Source: an uncultured Microbacterium sp. | GTDB lineage: Bacteria > Actinomycetota > Actinomycetes > Actinomycetales > Microbacteriaceae | NCBI GenBank assembly: GCA_913774845.1 | Contig: CAJYJO010000017.1 | Coordinates: 1 to 64,000 of the forward strand | Length of the DNA: 64,000 nt | Direction of reading: 5' to 3' | In this document: positions 34,681 to 42,625 of the stretch, piece by piece | How the letters are laid out: each line of letters begins with the position of its first letter | Numbering within the stretch: position 1 is the stretch's first letter | The notes under the pieces: model-generated | The model's input: only the letters and a program-made list of their open reading frames with translations | Told to the model about the DNA's origin: nothing | The model's database searches: none | Translations under genes and position numbers: made by a program

Positions 34681-35151
34681 TCAGCGCTTGGAGTACTGAG
34701 GCGCCTTGCGGGCCTTCTTGAGACCGGCCTTCTTGCGCTCCTTGACGCGAGCGTCGCGCGAGAGGAAGCCGGCCTTCTTCAGGGTCGGGCGGTTGTTCTC
34801 GGCGTCGATCTCGTTGAGCGCACGGGCGATGCCCAGGCGCAGCGCGCCGGCCTGACCCGAGGGGCCACCGCCGGAGATGCGCGCGATCACGTCGTACGAG
34901 CCCGCGAGCTCGAGCACCGTGAACGGGTCGTTGATCAGCTGCTGGTGCAGCTTGTTCGGGAAGTAGTCCTCGATCGTGCGGCCGTTGACCGTGATCGTGC
35001 CCGAGCCGGGGATGAGGCGCACGCGGGCGATGGCCTGCTTGCGACGGCCGACGGCTGCGCCGGGGACCGAGAGCACGGGGCGCTCGGTGGCGACGGCCGA
35101 CTGCTCGGCCGGCGTCTCGGTGCTGTAGTTGCTGGAGTCGATGTTCGACAC
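34681..35151 (-). CDS. rpsI: 30S ribosomal protein S9 (uS9)
   Basis: A 156-residue S9. An actinobacterial N-terminal extension of about 30 residues is followed by the S9 core [39 protein letters not shown] and the tRNA-contacting C-terminus [12 protein letters not shown]. The start is a GTG. It lies 24 nt after rplM and forms a ribosomal operon with it. Confidence 0.98.
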   Translation of the reverse strand: MSNIDSSNYSTETPAEQSAVATERPVLSVPGAAVGRRKQAIARVRLIPGSGTITVNGRTIEDYFPNKLHQQLINDPFTVLELAGSYDVIARISGGGPSGQAGALRLGIARALNEIDAENNRPTLKKAGFLSRDARVKERKKAGLKKARKAPQYSKR

Positions 35152-35175
35152 TGTTTCGTCCTTATCCGGCGGCGC

Positions 35176-35622
35176 TTACTGGGCGACCTGGTCGAAGGTG
35201 TATGCCGTGGGCTGCTGGGCACCGTGGGGGTGCTCGGCGCCGCGGTAGACCTTGAGCTTCTTGAGCTGCGCCGCGCCGAGGCTGTTCTTGGGCAGCATGC
35301 CGCGGATGGCCTTCTCGACCGCGCGGACGGGGTTCTTCTCGAGCAGTTCGTCGTAGGTGACGGACTTGAGGCCGCCCGGGAAGCCCGAGTGGCGGTAGGC
35401 CTTCTTCTGCGTGAGCTTCTGACCCGTGAGCGCCACCTTGTCGGCGTTGATCACGATGACGAAGTCGCCGGAGTCGATGTGGTTGGCGAAGGTGGGCTTG
35501 TGCTTGCCGCGGAGGAGGACCGCCGCGTGCGAGGCCAGACGGCCGAGAACGACGTCGGTGGCGTCGATAACGACCCACTCGCGCGTGACCTCAGCGGCCT
35601 TGGGGGTGAAAGTGCGCGTCAC
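35176..35622 (-). CDS. rplM: 50S ribosomal protein L13 (uL13)
   Basis: A 148-residue L13, first gene of the rplM-rpsI-glmM group. [50 protein letters not shown] and [15 protein letters not shown] are hallmark segments. The start GTG fits the family N-terminus; the ribosome site is weak. Confidence 0.98.
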   Translation of the reverse strand: MTRTFTPKAAEVTREWVVIDATDVVLGRLASHAAVLLRGKHKPTFANHIDSGDFVIVINADKVALTGQKLTQKKAYRHSGFPGGLKSVTYDELLEKNPVRAVEKAIRGMLPKNSLGAAQLKKLKVYRGAEHPHGAQQPTAYTFDQVAQ

Positions 35623-35766
35623 AGTAGTGCTGCTTTCTTGATCGAACGGAGGAGTTCGTGAATCCCGCTCCGGTGGTCCGTTCTCCTGTCGATGACAAGG
35701 GAACAGGGCCGGTGGAGGGCTCACGTTCGGGCGACCCGCTCGCAGAGAGGCGGGCACCAACGAGCA

Positions 35767-35795
35767 AGCTTAGGGCATCGGGATGCCATCGCCAA
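35767..35795 (-). promoter_or_regulatory. Promoter of the rplM operon
   Basis: On the minus strand TTGGCG and TAAGCT are separated by exactly 17 nt, about 145 nt upstream of the rplM GTG. The long leader could host L13/S9 autoregulation, but no defined structure was identified. Confidence 0.5.
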
Positions 35796-35802
35796 ACGCA
35801 CG

Positions 35803-35838
35803 ACGATGCCCCGCCCTCCGAGGAGAGCGGGGCATCGT
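35803..35838 (-). terminator. Terminator of the alpha/beta hydrolase gene
   Basis: A perfect 12-bp stem (ACGATGCCCCGC) with a 12-nt loop lies downstream of the minus-strand hydrolase stop codon and just upstream of the rplM promoter. Confidence 0.75.
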
Positions 35839-35897
35839 GGCATCCGTTCGCGTCCTCCGCGGGTGCGGGCGAGAGAGGGGACGCGGACGGTCGGTGC

Positions 35898-36734
35898 TCA
35901 GCGCGCGAGGAAGTCGATGAGGACGCGGTTGAACTCCTCGGCGTGGCTGACGTTCACGCCGTGCGGGGCGCCGGCGACGACGTGCAGCTCGCTGCCCGCG
36001 ATCGCCTCGTGCGTGCGCTTGCCGGAGCCCTCGAACGGGACCGTGGTGTCGCTGTCGCCGTGGATGACCAGCGTCGGCACCGTCACGTTCGGCAGGTCCT
36101 CGCGGAAGTCCGTGGTCGCGAAGGCCTCCATCGACTTCAGCGCGGCGTGGTGGTCGGCCTGGTTCGCCAGGCGCTCGGCCTCCGCCCGGTCGGCCTCCGA
36201 GACGGCGAGCTCGCCGTCCACCGAGAAGAAGTCGGTCGTGAACTGGTGGTAGAAGCTCTTCTCGTCGTCCTTCAGGCCCTGCTTCATCCCGTCGGCGGTC
36301 GCCTCGTCGAGGGGGCCCTCGGGGTTGTCATCGGTCTGCGCGAGGTAGGGCGGCACCGCCGCCGCGAAAACGACGCTGTGCAGGCGGTCGGAGCCGTGGC
36401 GCGTCAGGTAGCGCGCGACCTCGCCCCCGCCCATCGAGAAGCCCACGAGGGTCGCGTCGCGCAGGTCGAGCGCTTCCAGGACCGCCTGCAGGTCGTCGGC
36501 GAAGGTGTCGTAGTCGTACCCGGACCGCGGCTTGTCGCTGCGGCCGAAGCCACGACGGTCATAGGTGACGACCCGATAACCGGCGCCCTCGAGCGCGGGT
36601 ACCTGGTGCGCCCACGATTCGCCCGAGAGGGGCCAGCCGTGGATCAGGACGACGGGGCGTCCGGCGCCGCCGGTGTCGTCGACGTGGAGGTCGATGTCGG
36701 TCAGGAGTCCGTGGTGTGCGGTGATCTCGCTCAT
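35898..36734 (-). CDS. Alpha/beta hydrolase, non-heme chloroperoxidase type
   Basis: A 278-residue enzyme. IHGWPLSGESW, YDRRGFGRSDKP, nucleophile elbow GFSMGGGE with Ser100, acid region VIHGDSDTTVPFEGSGK and histidine in APHGVNVSHAEEFN match the cofactor-free haloperoxidase/arylesterase group very closely. The ATG at 36734 is taken because the conserved fold begins there; an ATG three codons upstream is possible. It is monocistronic with its own terminator. The natural substrate is probably an ester or peracid. Confidence 0.9.
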   Translation of the reverse strand: MSEITAHHGLLTDIDLHVDDTGGAGRPVVLIHGWPLSGESWAHQVPALEGAGYRVVTYDRRGFGRSDKPRSGYDYDTFADDLQAVLEALDLRDATLVGFSMGGGEVARYLTRHGSDRLHSVVFAAAVPPYLAQTDDNPEGPLDEATADGMKQGLKDDEKSFYHQFTTDFFSVDGELAVSEADRAEAERLANQADHHAALKSMEAFATTDFREDLPNVTVPTLVIHGDSDTTVPFEGSGKRTHEAIAGSELHVVAGAPHGVNVSHAEEFNRVLIDFLAR

Positions 36735-36868
36735 GCGGCTCATGCTCTGGATGCAACCTGGACGGAAGGCGGCCATTGACGCCGTCGTGCTCGATTGGTA
36801 CACGACATGCCTCCATCCACACCTGCTTCCCGGATGCAAGCACCCCGCCGCGTCCGGTGCCGCCTCGA

Positions 36869-36874
36869 TAACCT
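36869..36874 (+). promoter_or_regulatory. Leaderless -10 box TAACCT
   Basis: TAACCT ends 6 nt before the ATG of the lipoprotein gene. Confidence 0.5.
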
Positions 36875-36880
36875 CGCGTC

Positions 36881-37360
36881 ATGGCCGCCACCCGCACTCT
36901 CGTGATCGCCCTCGCCACCGTCGGTGTACTCGCCCTCGGCGGGTGCGCGGCGGGCCCCGACACCACGGATGCCGCGACCGACCGCGAGGCCGTCCGGGCG
37001 ATCACGCTCGCCGAGTCGCAGTCGGGCGGCCGCGCGTTCGAGCTCGAGGGCGACGACGGCGAATGGGAGGTGCACGTGGCGACGGACGGGCGCGAGACCG
37101 AGGTGCGCGTGAGCGCCGACGGGGGCGAGGTGCGTTCCTCGCGCCAGGGCGACACCCTCGACGGCGATGACCAGGCTCGGCTCGATGCGGCCGTCACCAC
37201 CCTCGCCGACGCGGTGCGCATCGCCGCCGCGCGCACCCCCGGTGGTGCGCGCATCGAGAGGGTCGAACTCGACGAGGAGAGCGGAACGACCGTCTGGGAG
37301 GTCTCCCCGGGCGGCGGCACGACGGTGCGTGTCTCGGCGTCCGATGGAGCCGTGCTCTGA
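36881..37360 (+). CDS. Small lipoprotein with PepSY-like repeats
   Basis: A 159-residue secreted protein with signal TLVIALATVGVLALGGCAAG; the lipobox LGGC puts the lipidated Cys at about residue 22. The mature part contains two similar units (EWEVHVATDGRETEVRVSAD and TTVWEVSPGGGTTVRVSASD) after helical segments, a pattern typical of PepSY-like domains. No other family signal is seen. It is leaderless by its promoter spacing and stands alone. Peptidase inhibition, as proposed for PepSY, is only a possibility. Confidence 0.75.
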   Translation: MAATRTLVIALATVGVLALGGCAAGPDTTDAATDREAVRAITLAESQSGGRAFELEGDDGEWEVHVATDGRETEVRVSADGGEVRSSRQGDTLDGDDQARLDAAVTTLADAVRIAAARTPGGARIERVELDEESGTTVWEVSPGGGTTVRVSASDGAVL

Positions 37361-37427
37361 CCCGAGCAGACCGCGAACCGCCGCGCAACCCCCGCGCCCT
37401 CCTCGGGATGGGGCGCCGAGGGCTCAC

Positions 37428-37433
37428 TACACT
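37428..37433 (+). promoter_or_regulatory. Leaderless -10 box TACACT
   Basis: TACACT ends 6 nt before the ATG of the 29-residue leader ORF upstream of the CNNM/CorC-type gene. Confidence 0.5.
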
Positions 37434-37439
37434 CGGCGC

Positions 37440-37529
37440 ATGAGTCACGCTCTCGACGCCGACGGTCATAGTCCGAGCGCCCGGGTGACCCCGGGCGTCT
37501 CGTCGCTCACGGCGGGAGGTCGCCGGTGA
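37440..37529 (+). CDS. 29-residue leader ORF coupled to the CorC-type gene
   Basis: A short frame, MSHALDADGHSPSAR and 14 more residues to TAGGRR, whose ATG lies 6 nt after a -10 box and whose TGA overlaps the next gene's GTG in GTGA. It covers an inverted repeat CCCGGG-TGA-CCCCGGG (imperfect), and its end contains the GGGAGG ribosome site of the downstream gene. This arrangement suggests a leader peptide that controls or couples translation of the CNNM/CorC-type protein. It is too short for family recognition; a purely fortuitous frame remains possible. Confidence 0.5.
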   Translation: MSHALDADGHSPSARVTPGVSSLTAGGRR

Positions 37530-38815
37530 ACGACCTCGCCCTCAACATCGTGCTCGTGGTGGTCTTCGTGCTCATCGGCGGCGTCTTCGCCGCGACCGAG
37601 ATGGCCCTGGTCACGCTGCGCGAGAGCCAGGTCAACGCTCTCGCCGCTCGCGGCAGGCGCGGCCAGAAGGTCGCCGACCTCGCCCGCAATCCGAACACCT
37701 TCCTCTCCGCGGTGCAGATCGGCGTGACCGTGGCCGGTTTCGCGTCCGCCGCCTACGGCGCCTCGTCGATCGCCCCGTCGGTCACCCCGCTGTTCGTCTC
37801 CCTCGGTCTCGACCAGGGCGTCGCCGCGACCGTCGCCACCATCGCGCTCACGCTCGTGATCGCCTACCTCTCGCTCGTGCTCGGGGAGCTCGTTCCGAAG
37901 CGGCTGGCCATCCAGCGCAACGCCGCGTTCGCCTACTCCGTCGCCCCGGTGCTGAACGGGTTCGCGAAGCTCATGCGGCCCGTCATCTGGCTGCTGTCGA
38001 TCTCGACGAACCTGCTCGTGCGCCTGCTCGGAGGCGATCCGAACAAGACCGGCGAGGAGCTGACCGACGAGGAGCTGCGCGACATCGTCTCCAGTCACGA
38101 GGGGCTCCCCGCCGAGGAGCGCCGCATCCTCGACGACGTGCTCTCTTTGCGCGACCGTCACGTGAGCGAGGTGATGCGCCCGCGCCCCGAGGTGGTGACC
38201 CTGGATGCCGGCGGCACCATCGCCGCAGCGATGGATCGCGTGCGCGACCTGCCGTTCTCCCGATATCCGGTGGCCGAGCAGACGATCGACGACGTGATCG
38301 GCTTCGTGCACGTGCGCGATCTGAACGACGACCCCGAGCGTCCCCTCACCGCCGTCATGCGGGAGATCCGTTACATCCCGTCCACCGCGCGCGTGCTGCC
38401 GACGCTCACGGCGATGCGCGCCGAGGGCAGCCACATCGCCGTCGTCGTGGACGAGTACGGCGGCACCGACGGGATCGTGACGCTCGAGGACCTCGTCGAG
38501 GAGGTGGTCGGTGAGATCTTCGACGAGTACGACACCGATGCCGAGCAGCCGCTCTCGGAGGGAGAGCACGGCACCGTCGAGGGGCGCCTGAACCTGCAGG
38601 ACTTCGAGGAGGCGACCGGGGTGCCGCTCCCCCGCGGCGCATCCGACACCGTCGGGGGCTTCGTCGTCGAGCGACTCGGCCGACTGGCCCACGTGGGCGA
38701 CACCGTCGAGGTCGAGGGCGCGACGCTCCAGGTAAGCGCCGTGGACCGACGCCGGGTCGCGGAGCTGCTGGTCACCCGGCATCCGGTCGACGACACGGCG
38801 GCAGCGCTGGACTGA
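37526..38815 (+). CDS. HlyC/CorC (CNNM) family membrane protein with CBS domains
   Basis: A 429-residue protein of the usual length. The DUF21/CNNM membrane domain (residues 1-190) starts [20 protein letters not shown] and contains [15 protein letters not shown] and [12 protein letters not shown]. Two CBS domains follow at about 205-325 ([12 protein letters not shown] and [20 protein letters not shown]), and a CorC_HlyC domain at 340-420. CNNM/CorC proteins act in Mg2+ or other divalent cation efflux. The GTG has GGGAGG upstream and overlaps the stop of the leader ORF. Confidence 0.92.
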   Translation: MNDLALNIVLVVVFVLIGGVFAATEMALVTLRESQVNALAARGRRGQKVADLARNPNTFLSAVQIGVTVAGFASAAYGASSIAPSVTPLFVSLGLDQGVAATVATIALTLVIAYLSLVLGELVPKRLAIQRNAAFAYSVAPVLNGFAKLMRPVIWLLSISTNLLVRLLGGDPNKTGEELTDEELRDIVSSHEGLPAEERRILDDVLSLRDRHVSEVMRPRPEVVTLDAGGTIAAAMDRVRDLPFSRYPVAEQTIDDVIGFVHVRDLNDDPERPLTAVMREIRYIPSTARVLPTLTAMRAEGSHIAVVVDEYGGTDGIVTLEDLVEEVVGEIFDEYDTDAEQPLSEGEHGTVEGRLNLQDFEEATGVPLPRGASDTVGGFVVERLGRLAHVGDTVEVEGATLQVSAVDRRRVAELLVTRHPVDDTAAALD

Positions 38816-38884
38816 GTCCGGAGGCACCGCCGCGATCGCGGCGCGGGCGGTCGGCGCCGCCCTCGGACGGCGCGAGCGGGAGAC

Positions 38885-39031
38885 TCAGGCGGGGTCTCCT
38901 CCGAGCCCGGCGACCGCGTCGCCGAGCTCGAAGTGATGCCCGTTGATGGCGAGCAGGTCACGGTCGCCGTCGGGGAGGAATCCCGAGGGAGCCATGGCGC
39001 TCGCGTCGCTGCGGCTGATCATGCGACCCAT
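38885..39031 (-). CDS. Possible 48-residue protein upstream of ohrR
   Basis: A short minus-strand frame [20 protein letters not shown], ending [20 protein letters not shown] and six more residues. Its composition looks like a real folded small protein, and it lies divergent to ohrR within a 328-bp gap. No good ribosome site is seen. No family was recognised. It may belong to the ohrR-ohr regulon or be chance. Confidence 0.35.
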   Translation of the reverse strand: MGRMISRSDASAMAPSGFLPDGDRDLLAINGHHFELGDAVAGLGGDPA

Positions 39032-39108
39032 GCTCGCCCGACGGAAAGCGTCGCGGCAGGGGTTGACAGGCGCCGTCGGGGTCGGGGCGGGCGAAAGGTG
39101 TTATTCGG

Positions 39109-39143
39109 TTGTGCGCAATTTAATTGTGTGCAATAGTTTTCGT
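39109..39143 (+). promoter_or_regulatory. OhrR operator and ohrR promoter region
   Basis: An AT-rich palindrome CAATT-T-AATTG (39116-39126) within GCGCAATTTAATTGTGTGC resembles known OhrR boxes and lies just before the ohrR start, in an otherwise GC-rich region. TAGTTT (39134-39139) 4 nt before the ATG is a possible -10. Autoregulation by OhrR is expected. Confidence 0.65.
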
Positions 39144-39647
39144 ATGCCCGCCGTCGACGCCCTCGTCTGCTTCGCCCTCTACGCCGCGAACCGCACGACC
39201 ACCCAGGCCTATCGCGTGCTGCTCGACCCGTGGAACCTGACGTATCCGCAGTACATCGCGCTGGTGACACTGTGGAACGACGGCGAGCAGACGGTGGGCA
39301 GCCTCGGCGAGGCGCTGCAGCTCGACTCCGGCACCCTGTCGCCGATGCTCGCGCGCATGGAGGCCTCCGGATACGTCGTCCGCCGTCGCGACGACGACGA
39401 CGAGCGCGTCGTCACCGTCTCGCTCACCGCGCGCGGCGTCGAGATGCGCGAAGAGCTCGCCCACGTGCCGCAGTGCATCGCCTACGGCGCCGGCCTCACC
39501 GATGCCGACAGCGCCCGCGAGCTCATCGACGCCCTCCACCAGCTCACCGAGGCGATGAAGGGTCTGCGCGACCAGCCCGACACCGTCCTCGCGGCACTCG
39601 GCGCCCCCGGCCGCCCCCGGACCGCCTCGCGTCGCCGCTCCGCGTGA
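39144..39647 (+). CDS. ohrR: OhrR organic-peroxide-sensing MarR-family repressor
   Basis: A 167-residue winged-helix repressor closely resembling Bacillus OhrR: VCFALYAANRTTTQAYRVLL, NLTYPQYIALVTLWNDGEQT, LDSGTLSPMLARMEASGYV and RRRDDDDERVVTVSLTARG. The redox-sensing cysteine is Cys9, followed by the conserved Tyr in LYAANR. Oxidation by organic hydroperoxides releases the protein from DNA. The chosen ATG lets the protein begin just before the sensor Cys; the frame is open further upstream through the operator. The target gene ohr follows after 48 nt. Confidence 0.93.
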   Translation: MPAVDALVCFALYAANRTTTQAYRVLLDPWNLTYPQYIALVTLWNDGEQTVGSLGEALQLDSGTLSPMLARMEASGYVVRRRDDDDERVVTVSLTARGVEMREELAHVPQCIAYGAGLTDADSARELIDALHQLTEAMKGLRDQPDTVLAALGAPGRPRTASRRRSA

Positions 39648-39695
39648 CGCCGGAGCCCCGGCATCCCCGAACCGTCCCCAGAAAGGAACACCCCC

Positions 39696-40115
39696 ATGGA
39701 CGTCCTCTACACCGCTGAAGCCCTCTCCACCGGCGAAGGCCGCAACGGCCACGTCGTCGCCGGCGACCGCATCGACCTCGACGTCGCCGTCCCCAAGGAG
39801 ATGGGCGGCTCGGGCAACGGCACGAACCCCGAGCAGCTCTTCGCGGCCGGATACGCCGCCTGCTTCCACAGCGCCCTGCACGCGGTGGCGCGCGGCCACA
39901 AGGTGAAGCTCGAGGACTCGTCGGTCGGCGGGCGCGTACAGATCGGCCCGAACGGCCAGGGCGGCTATCAGCTCGCCGTGCTGCTCGAGGTCGTCCTGCC
40001 CGGCGTCGAGGGCGAGCTCGCGCAGCAGCTCGCCGACGAGGCGCACCAGGTGTGCCCCTACTCCAACGCCACGCGCGGAAACATCGAGGTCACCGTCACC
40101 GTCTCCGAGGACTGA
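39696..40115 (+). CDS. ohr: Organic hydroperoxide resistance protein Ohr
   Basis: A 139-residue OsmC/Ohr thiol peroxidase that reduces organic hydroperoxides using lipoylated partners. The catalytic pair is Cys56 (AACFHSAL) and Cys120 (VCPYSNATRGN); GTNPEQLFAAGYAACF is the signature. The ribosome site is AAGGAA. It forms the ohrR-ohr module and ends at a strong bidirectional terminator. Confidence 0.96.
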   Translation: MDVLYTAEALSTGEGRNGHVVAGDRIDLDVAVPKEMGGSGNGTNPEQLFAAGYAACFHSALHAVARGHKVKLEDSSVGGRVQIGPNGQGGYQLAVLLEVVLPGVEGELAQQLADEAHQVCPYSNATRGNIEVTVTVSED

Positions 40116-40174
40116 CCTTCCCGACCCCCGTGGCGGGGCGCTGAGCCCCACGTATCGCGCCCCGTCCCGGGCTC

Positions 40175-40224
40175 TTCGACAGCACGACGCCGTCCGCCTC
40201 CGCGGGCGGCGTCGTGCTGTCGAA
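40175..40224. terminator. Strong bidirectional terminator between ohr and the PIG-L gene
   Basis: A perfect 18-bp stem starting TTCGACAGCACGACG, with a 14-nt loop. The arms start with TT and end with AA, giving short T tracts on both strands, and the hairpin sits between the convergent stop codons. Confidence 0.85.
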
Positions 40225-40230
40225 GCCGCA

Positions 40231-41289
40231 TCACGCCAAGCGCAGCTCGTCCTCTCCCTTGCCGTACGACCGGCGGAGCCACTGCCCGAAGCCGGGCTGC
40301 GCGAGGCAGGCCGTCGCGCTCCCGCACGTCACCACCGGGTCCTCGGCGGAGTACGAGCGGTACACGTCGACCTTGGCGGCGAGCTCGTCGCCCGAGACGT
40401 TGGGCGGCTCATGCTGCGACGGATAGCCGATGTAGTAGGTCACGTCGGCCGGGGAGACCCCGGCCGACGGGGCGACGGCGCGCACGAGGGAGCCGACGCA
40501 GGAGTGGTCGGGGTGATCCCCGCGCGCGAACGCGCTCTCGTGCGGGATGTTCGTGGTGACGTGGTCGGGCCGCCCCGCGTGGACGAGCTCGGCGATCGTT
40601 TCGGCCAGGCGGGCGGCATCCATCGTCGGGCCCCCGTCGATCGGCTCGAGAACCGGGACGAGCCCGTTGATGAGCTGGGTGAGCCCGGCGTCCCCGGTCG
40701 CGGGGAAGCCCTTCGCGCTGAGGTTGCCGTCCGGCAGGCGCAGCATCGAGATCGACAGCCGCGGGTCGTCGGTCGGGACGAAACGGATCACCCGCGCTCC
40801 GCTGAGCAGCGTGATCTCGCTGCTCTCCCACGGCTGGTCGCTCCCCCGCATCTCGTCGTAGGCGGCTCGGATGCCGGCCTCCCGCTGTTGCGCGTAGGCG
40901 AGGCCGCGTCCCGCATCGCCGGCCGTGACGAAGACGGTGCGCAGGGTCGCCCCCGAGGCGATCACGCCCGCCAGGTGGGGGTTGGCGAAGATGATGTCGT
41001 CGTCGGCGTGCGCCCAGACCGCGACGGTCGTGTCGTCGCCCGGCTCCTCGAAGGCCGGCGAATCCCCCCGAGGCGACTCCTCGGGGACGGGGACGATGGG
41101 GCTGAGCTCGACCCACGTCCCCTCGGGACCGGCCGAGCGCCGGATGTCCCGGTAGATCAGAGCGCCTCCGCCGAGGGCGGCGAGACCCCCCACGGCGAGT
41201 CCCCCGAAGACGAGTGCGCGGCGGCTGACCCCCCGGCGCCGCGGCGGACGCGCGTCGTCGCCGCCCGAGGGCTCGTCGATGTCGCTCAC
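40231..41289 (-). CDS. PIG-L family deacetylase, membrane-anchored
   Basis: A 352-residue protein. An Arg-rich N-terminus (ARPPRRRGVSRRALVFGG) leads into one hydrophobic segment, possibly a Tat-like or uncleaved anchor, then an extracytoplasmic PIG-L/LmbE domain with metal motifs AHADDDIIFANP and DHPDHS. PIG-L enzymes remove acetyl groups from N-acetylglucosamine derivatives. The GTG has ACGGAG upstream. It is a close paralogue of the protein at 42626-43723: both end GFGQWLRRSYGKGEDEL- or KFGEWLRRSYPKAEADL-like. The substrate is likely an envelope glycan; that is inference. Confidence 0.87.
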   Translation of the reverse strand: MSDIDEPSGGDDARPPRRRGVSRRALVFGGLAVGGLAALGGGALIYRDIRRSAGPEGTWVELSPIVPVPEESPRGDSPAFEEPGDDTTVAVWAHADDDIIFANPHLAGVIASGATLRTVFVTAGDAGRGLAYAQQREAGIRAAYDEMRGSDQPWESSEITLLSGARVIRFVPTDDPRLSISMLRLPDGNLSAKGFPATGDAGLTQLINGLVPVLEPIDGGPTMDAARLAETIAELVHAGRPDHVTTNIPHESAFARGDHPDHSCVGSLVRAVAPSAGVSPADVTYYIGYPSQHEPPNVSGDELAAKVDVYRSYSAEDPVVTCGSATACLAQPGFGQWLRRSYGKGEDELRLA

Positions 41290-41509
41290 GCTCGACTCCG
41301 TCCTGTGTTGCTCGCCCCCCGGCGACGGATCACACTGCCCGCGCCCGAGGACGCCCCTCGACGCTACCGCGGCGCGGGCGTCATTCCCGACGCGAAACCC
41401 CGGGCCGCGGGACGAAGGCCGCGTCATGACGCGGGAGGCCGGTCTCTCCCGCACGGAACACATCGACGATCCTCAGCGCGCACCTAACCTCGGTCGCGAC
41501 ACTCGCCTC

Positions 41510-41791
41510 ATGCAGACGTCCTCACCGCCGCGGTCACTGTCGCCCGTAGCCCTCCGCGTCCGAGCGGTCCTGAACGAATGGGATCCCATCGGCGTGCATC
41601 ACATCGGACACGGCTGGCCCGATGACGAGTACGACGACCTGATCGTGCCGATCCTCGAAGCGCTCGACGTCGAGCCCACCGTCGACGAACTGGCCGGCGA
41701 ACTTCGCGCGGTCGTCGAGGTCGACTACGGGCTGCCGACGCCGGACGGATGCCACGAGGCGGCGCGCTCGCTCCTGGCGCTCACGCGCTGA
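41510..41791 (+). CDS. Small DUF1871-like protein
   Basis: A 93-residue acidic protein, start [10 protein letters not shown]. The segment [16 protein letters not shown], then [19 protein letters not shown] resembles DUF1871-type proteins, which are small and of unknown function, some found near toxin-immunity genes. A possible -10 TAACCT lies about 20 nt before the ATG and no ribosome site is obvious. It is divergent from the PIG-L gene. Confidence 0.65.
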   Translation: MQTSSPPRSLSPVALRVRAVLNEWDPIGVHHIGHGWPDDEYDDLIVPILEALDVEPTVDELAGELRAVVEVDYGLPTPDGCHEAARSLLALTR

Positions 41792-41848
41792 GGCCTACCG
41801 AGCCGCGCGCTCGCGTGCAAGCCCTCCGAACCGTTCGGACGGGGCCCC

Positions 41849-41854
41849 TATCGT
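41849..41854 (+). promoter_or_regulatory. Leaderless -10 box TATCGT
   Basis: TATCGT ends 7 nt before the ATG of the PEBP gene. A nearer GTG at 41853 overlaps this box and is therefore not used as the start. Confidence 0.5.
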
Positions 41855-41861
41855 GCTCGTC

Positions 41862-42386
41862 ATGGTCGATCTCTCCCGCGCGCAGACGCCCGATCCCTAC
41901 CCGCTCCTTCCCGCCGCAGCGTCCTTCGACGTGGTCAGCGACGATGTCGTCGACGGCGCTCCGCTGAAGGACGACCAGGTCGCCGACAAGGGCAACACCT
42001 CACCCCACCTGCGGTGGAGCGGTGCGCCCGAGGGCACGAAGTCGTTCGTGGTGACGTGCTTCGACCCCGACGCCCCCACCCCGAGCGGGTTCTGGCACTG
42101 GGTGCTGGTCGACGTCCCCGCCGACGTCCACGAGCTTGCGACCGGCGCCTCCGCCGGGGAGCTCCCCGCAGGCGCCTTCCACGTGCGCAACGACGGCGGA
42201 GAGCCCGGCTTCATGGGCGCCGCACCGCCGCAGGGCGATCAGCCCCACCGTTACTTCTTCGTCGTCCACGCCGTCGGCGAGGAGACCCTCGGAGTCGATC
42301 CGGATACCACCCCCGCCGTCGTGTCGTTCAACCTGGCCTTCAAGACCCTCGGCCGGGGCATCCTGCACGGCACCTACGAGCACTGA
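41862..42386 (+). CDS. YbhB/YbcL family Raf-kinase-inhibitor-like (PEBP) protein
   Basis: A 174-residue phosphatidylethanolamine-binding-protein fold. [40 protein letters not shown] and [17 protein letters not shown] form the ligand pocket signature (DPDAP, GxxHR). Bacterial members have no clear role; some act on kinases or esters. It has a leaderless promoter, and a small helical protein gene follows after 9 nt in the same direction. Confidence 0.93.
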   Translation: MVDLSRAQTPDPYPLLPAAASFDVVSDDVVDGAPLKDDQVADKGNTSPHLRWSGAPEGTKSFVVTCFDPDAPTPSGFWHWVLVDVPADVHELATGASAGELPAGAFHVRNDGGEPGFMGAAPPQGDQPHRYFFVVHAVGEETLGVDPDTTPAVVSFNLAFKTLGRGILHGTYEH

Positions 42387-42395
42387 GGCCGAGCG

Positions 42396-42614
42396 ATGAC
42401 GCACCGTGACGACTCCTTCGACAAGGACGAGACCATCGCCGACGTCGAGGATCGCATCGCGTCGCGCCTCCCCGAGGCGCCCGCCGAGGTGGTCCACGAG
42501 GAAGCGGTCGTGGCCGTCGAGAAGTACGCCGACGCGCCCGTGAAGGACTTCGTCGACATCATCGCCGAGCGCGAGGCCCGCGCCGCGGTCGAGGGGACGC
42601 TCCAGGCCGACTGA
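42396..42614 (+). CDS. Small three-helix-bundle protein
   Basis: A 72-residue acidic helical protein. The pattern IADVEDRIASRLPEAPAEVV, then APVKDFVDIIAEREARA agrees with the actinobacterial three-helix bundle dimerisation domain (DUF3562-type) proteins. The ATG lies 9 nt after the PEBP gene, so they are probably cotranscribed. Its stop converges on the second PIG-L gene 11 nt away. Function unknown. Confidence 0.7.
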   Translation: MTHRDDSFDKDETIADVEDRIASRLPEAPAEVVHEEAVVAVEKYADAPVKDFVDIIAEREARAAVEGTLQAD

Positions 42615-42625
42615 GCGCCGGGGGC

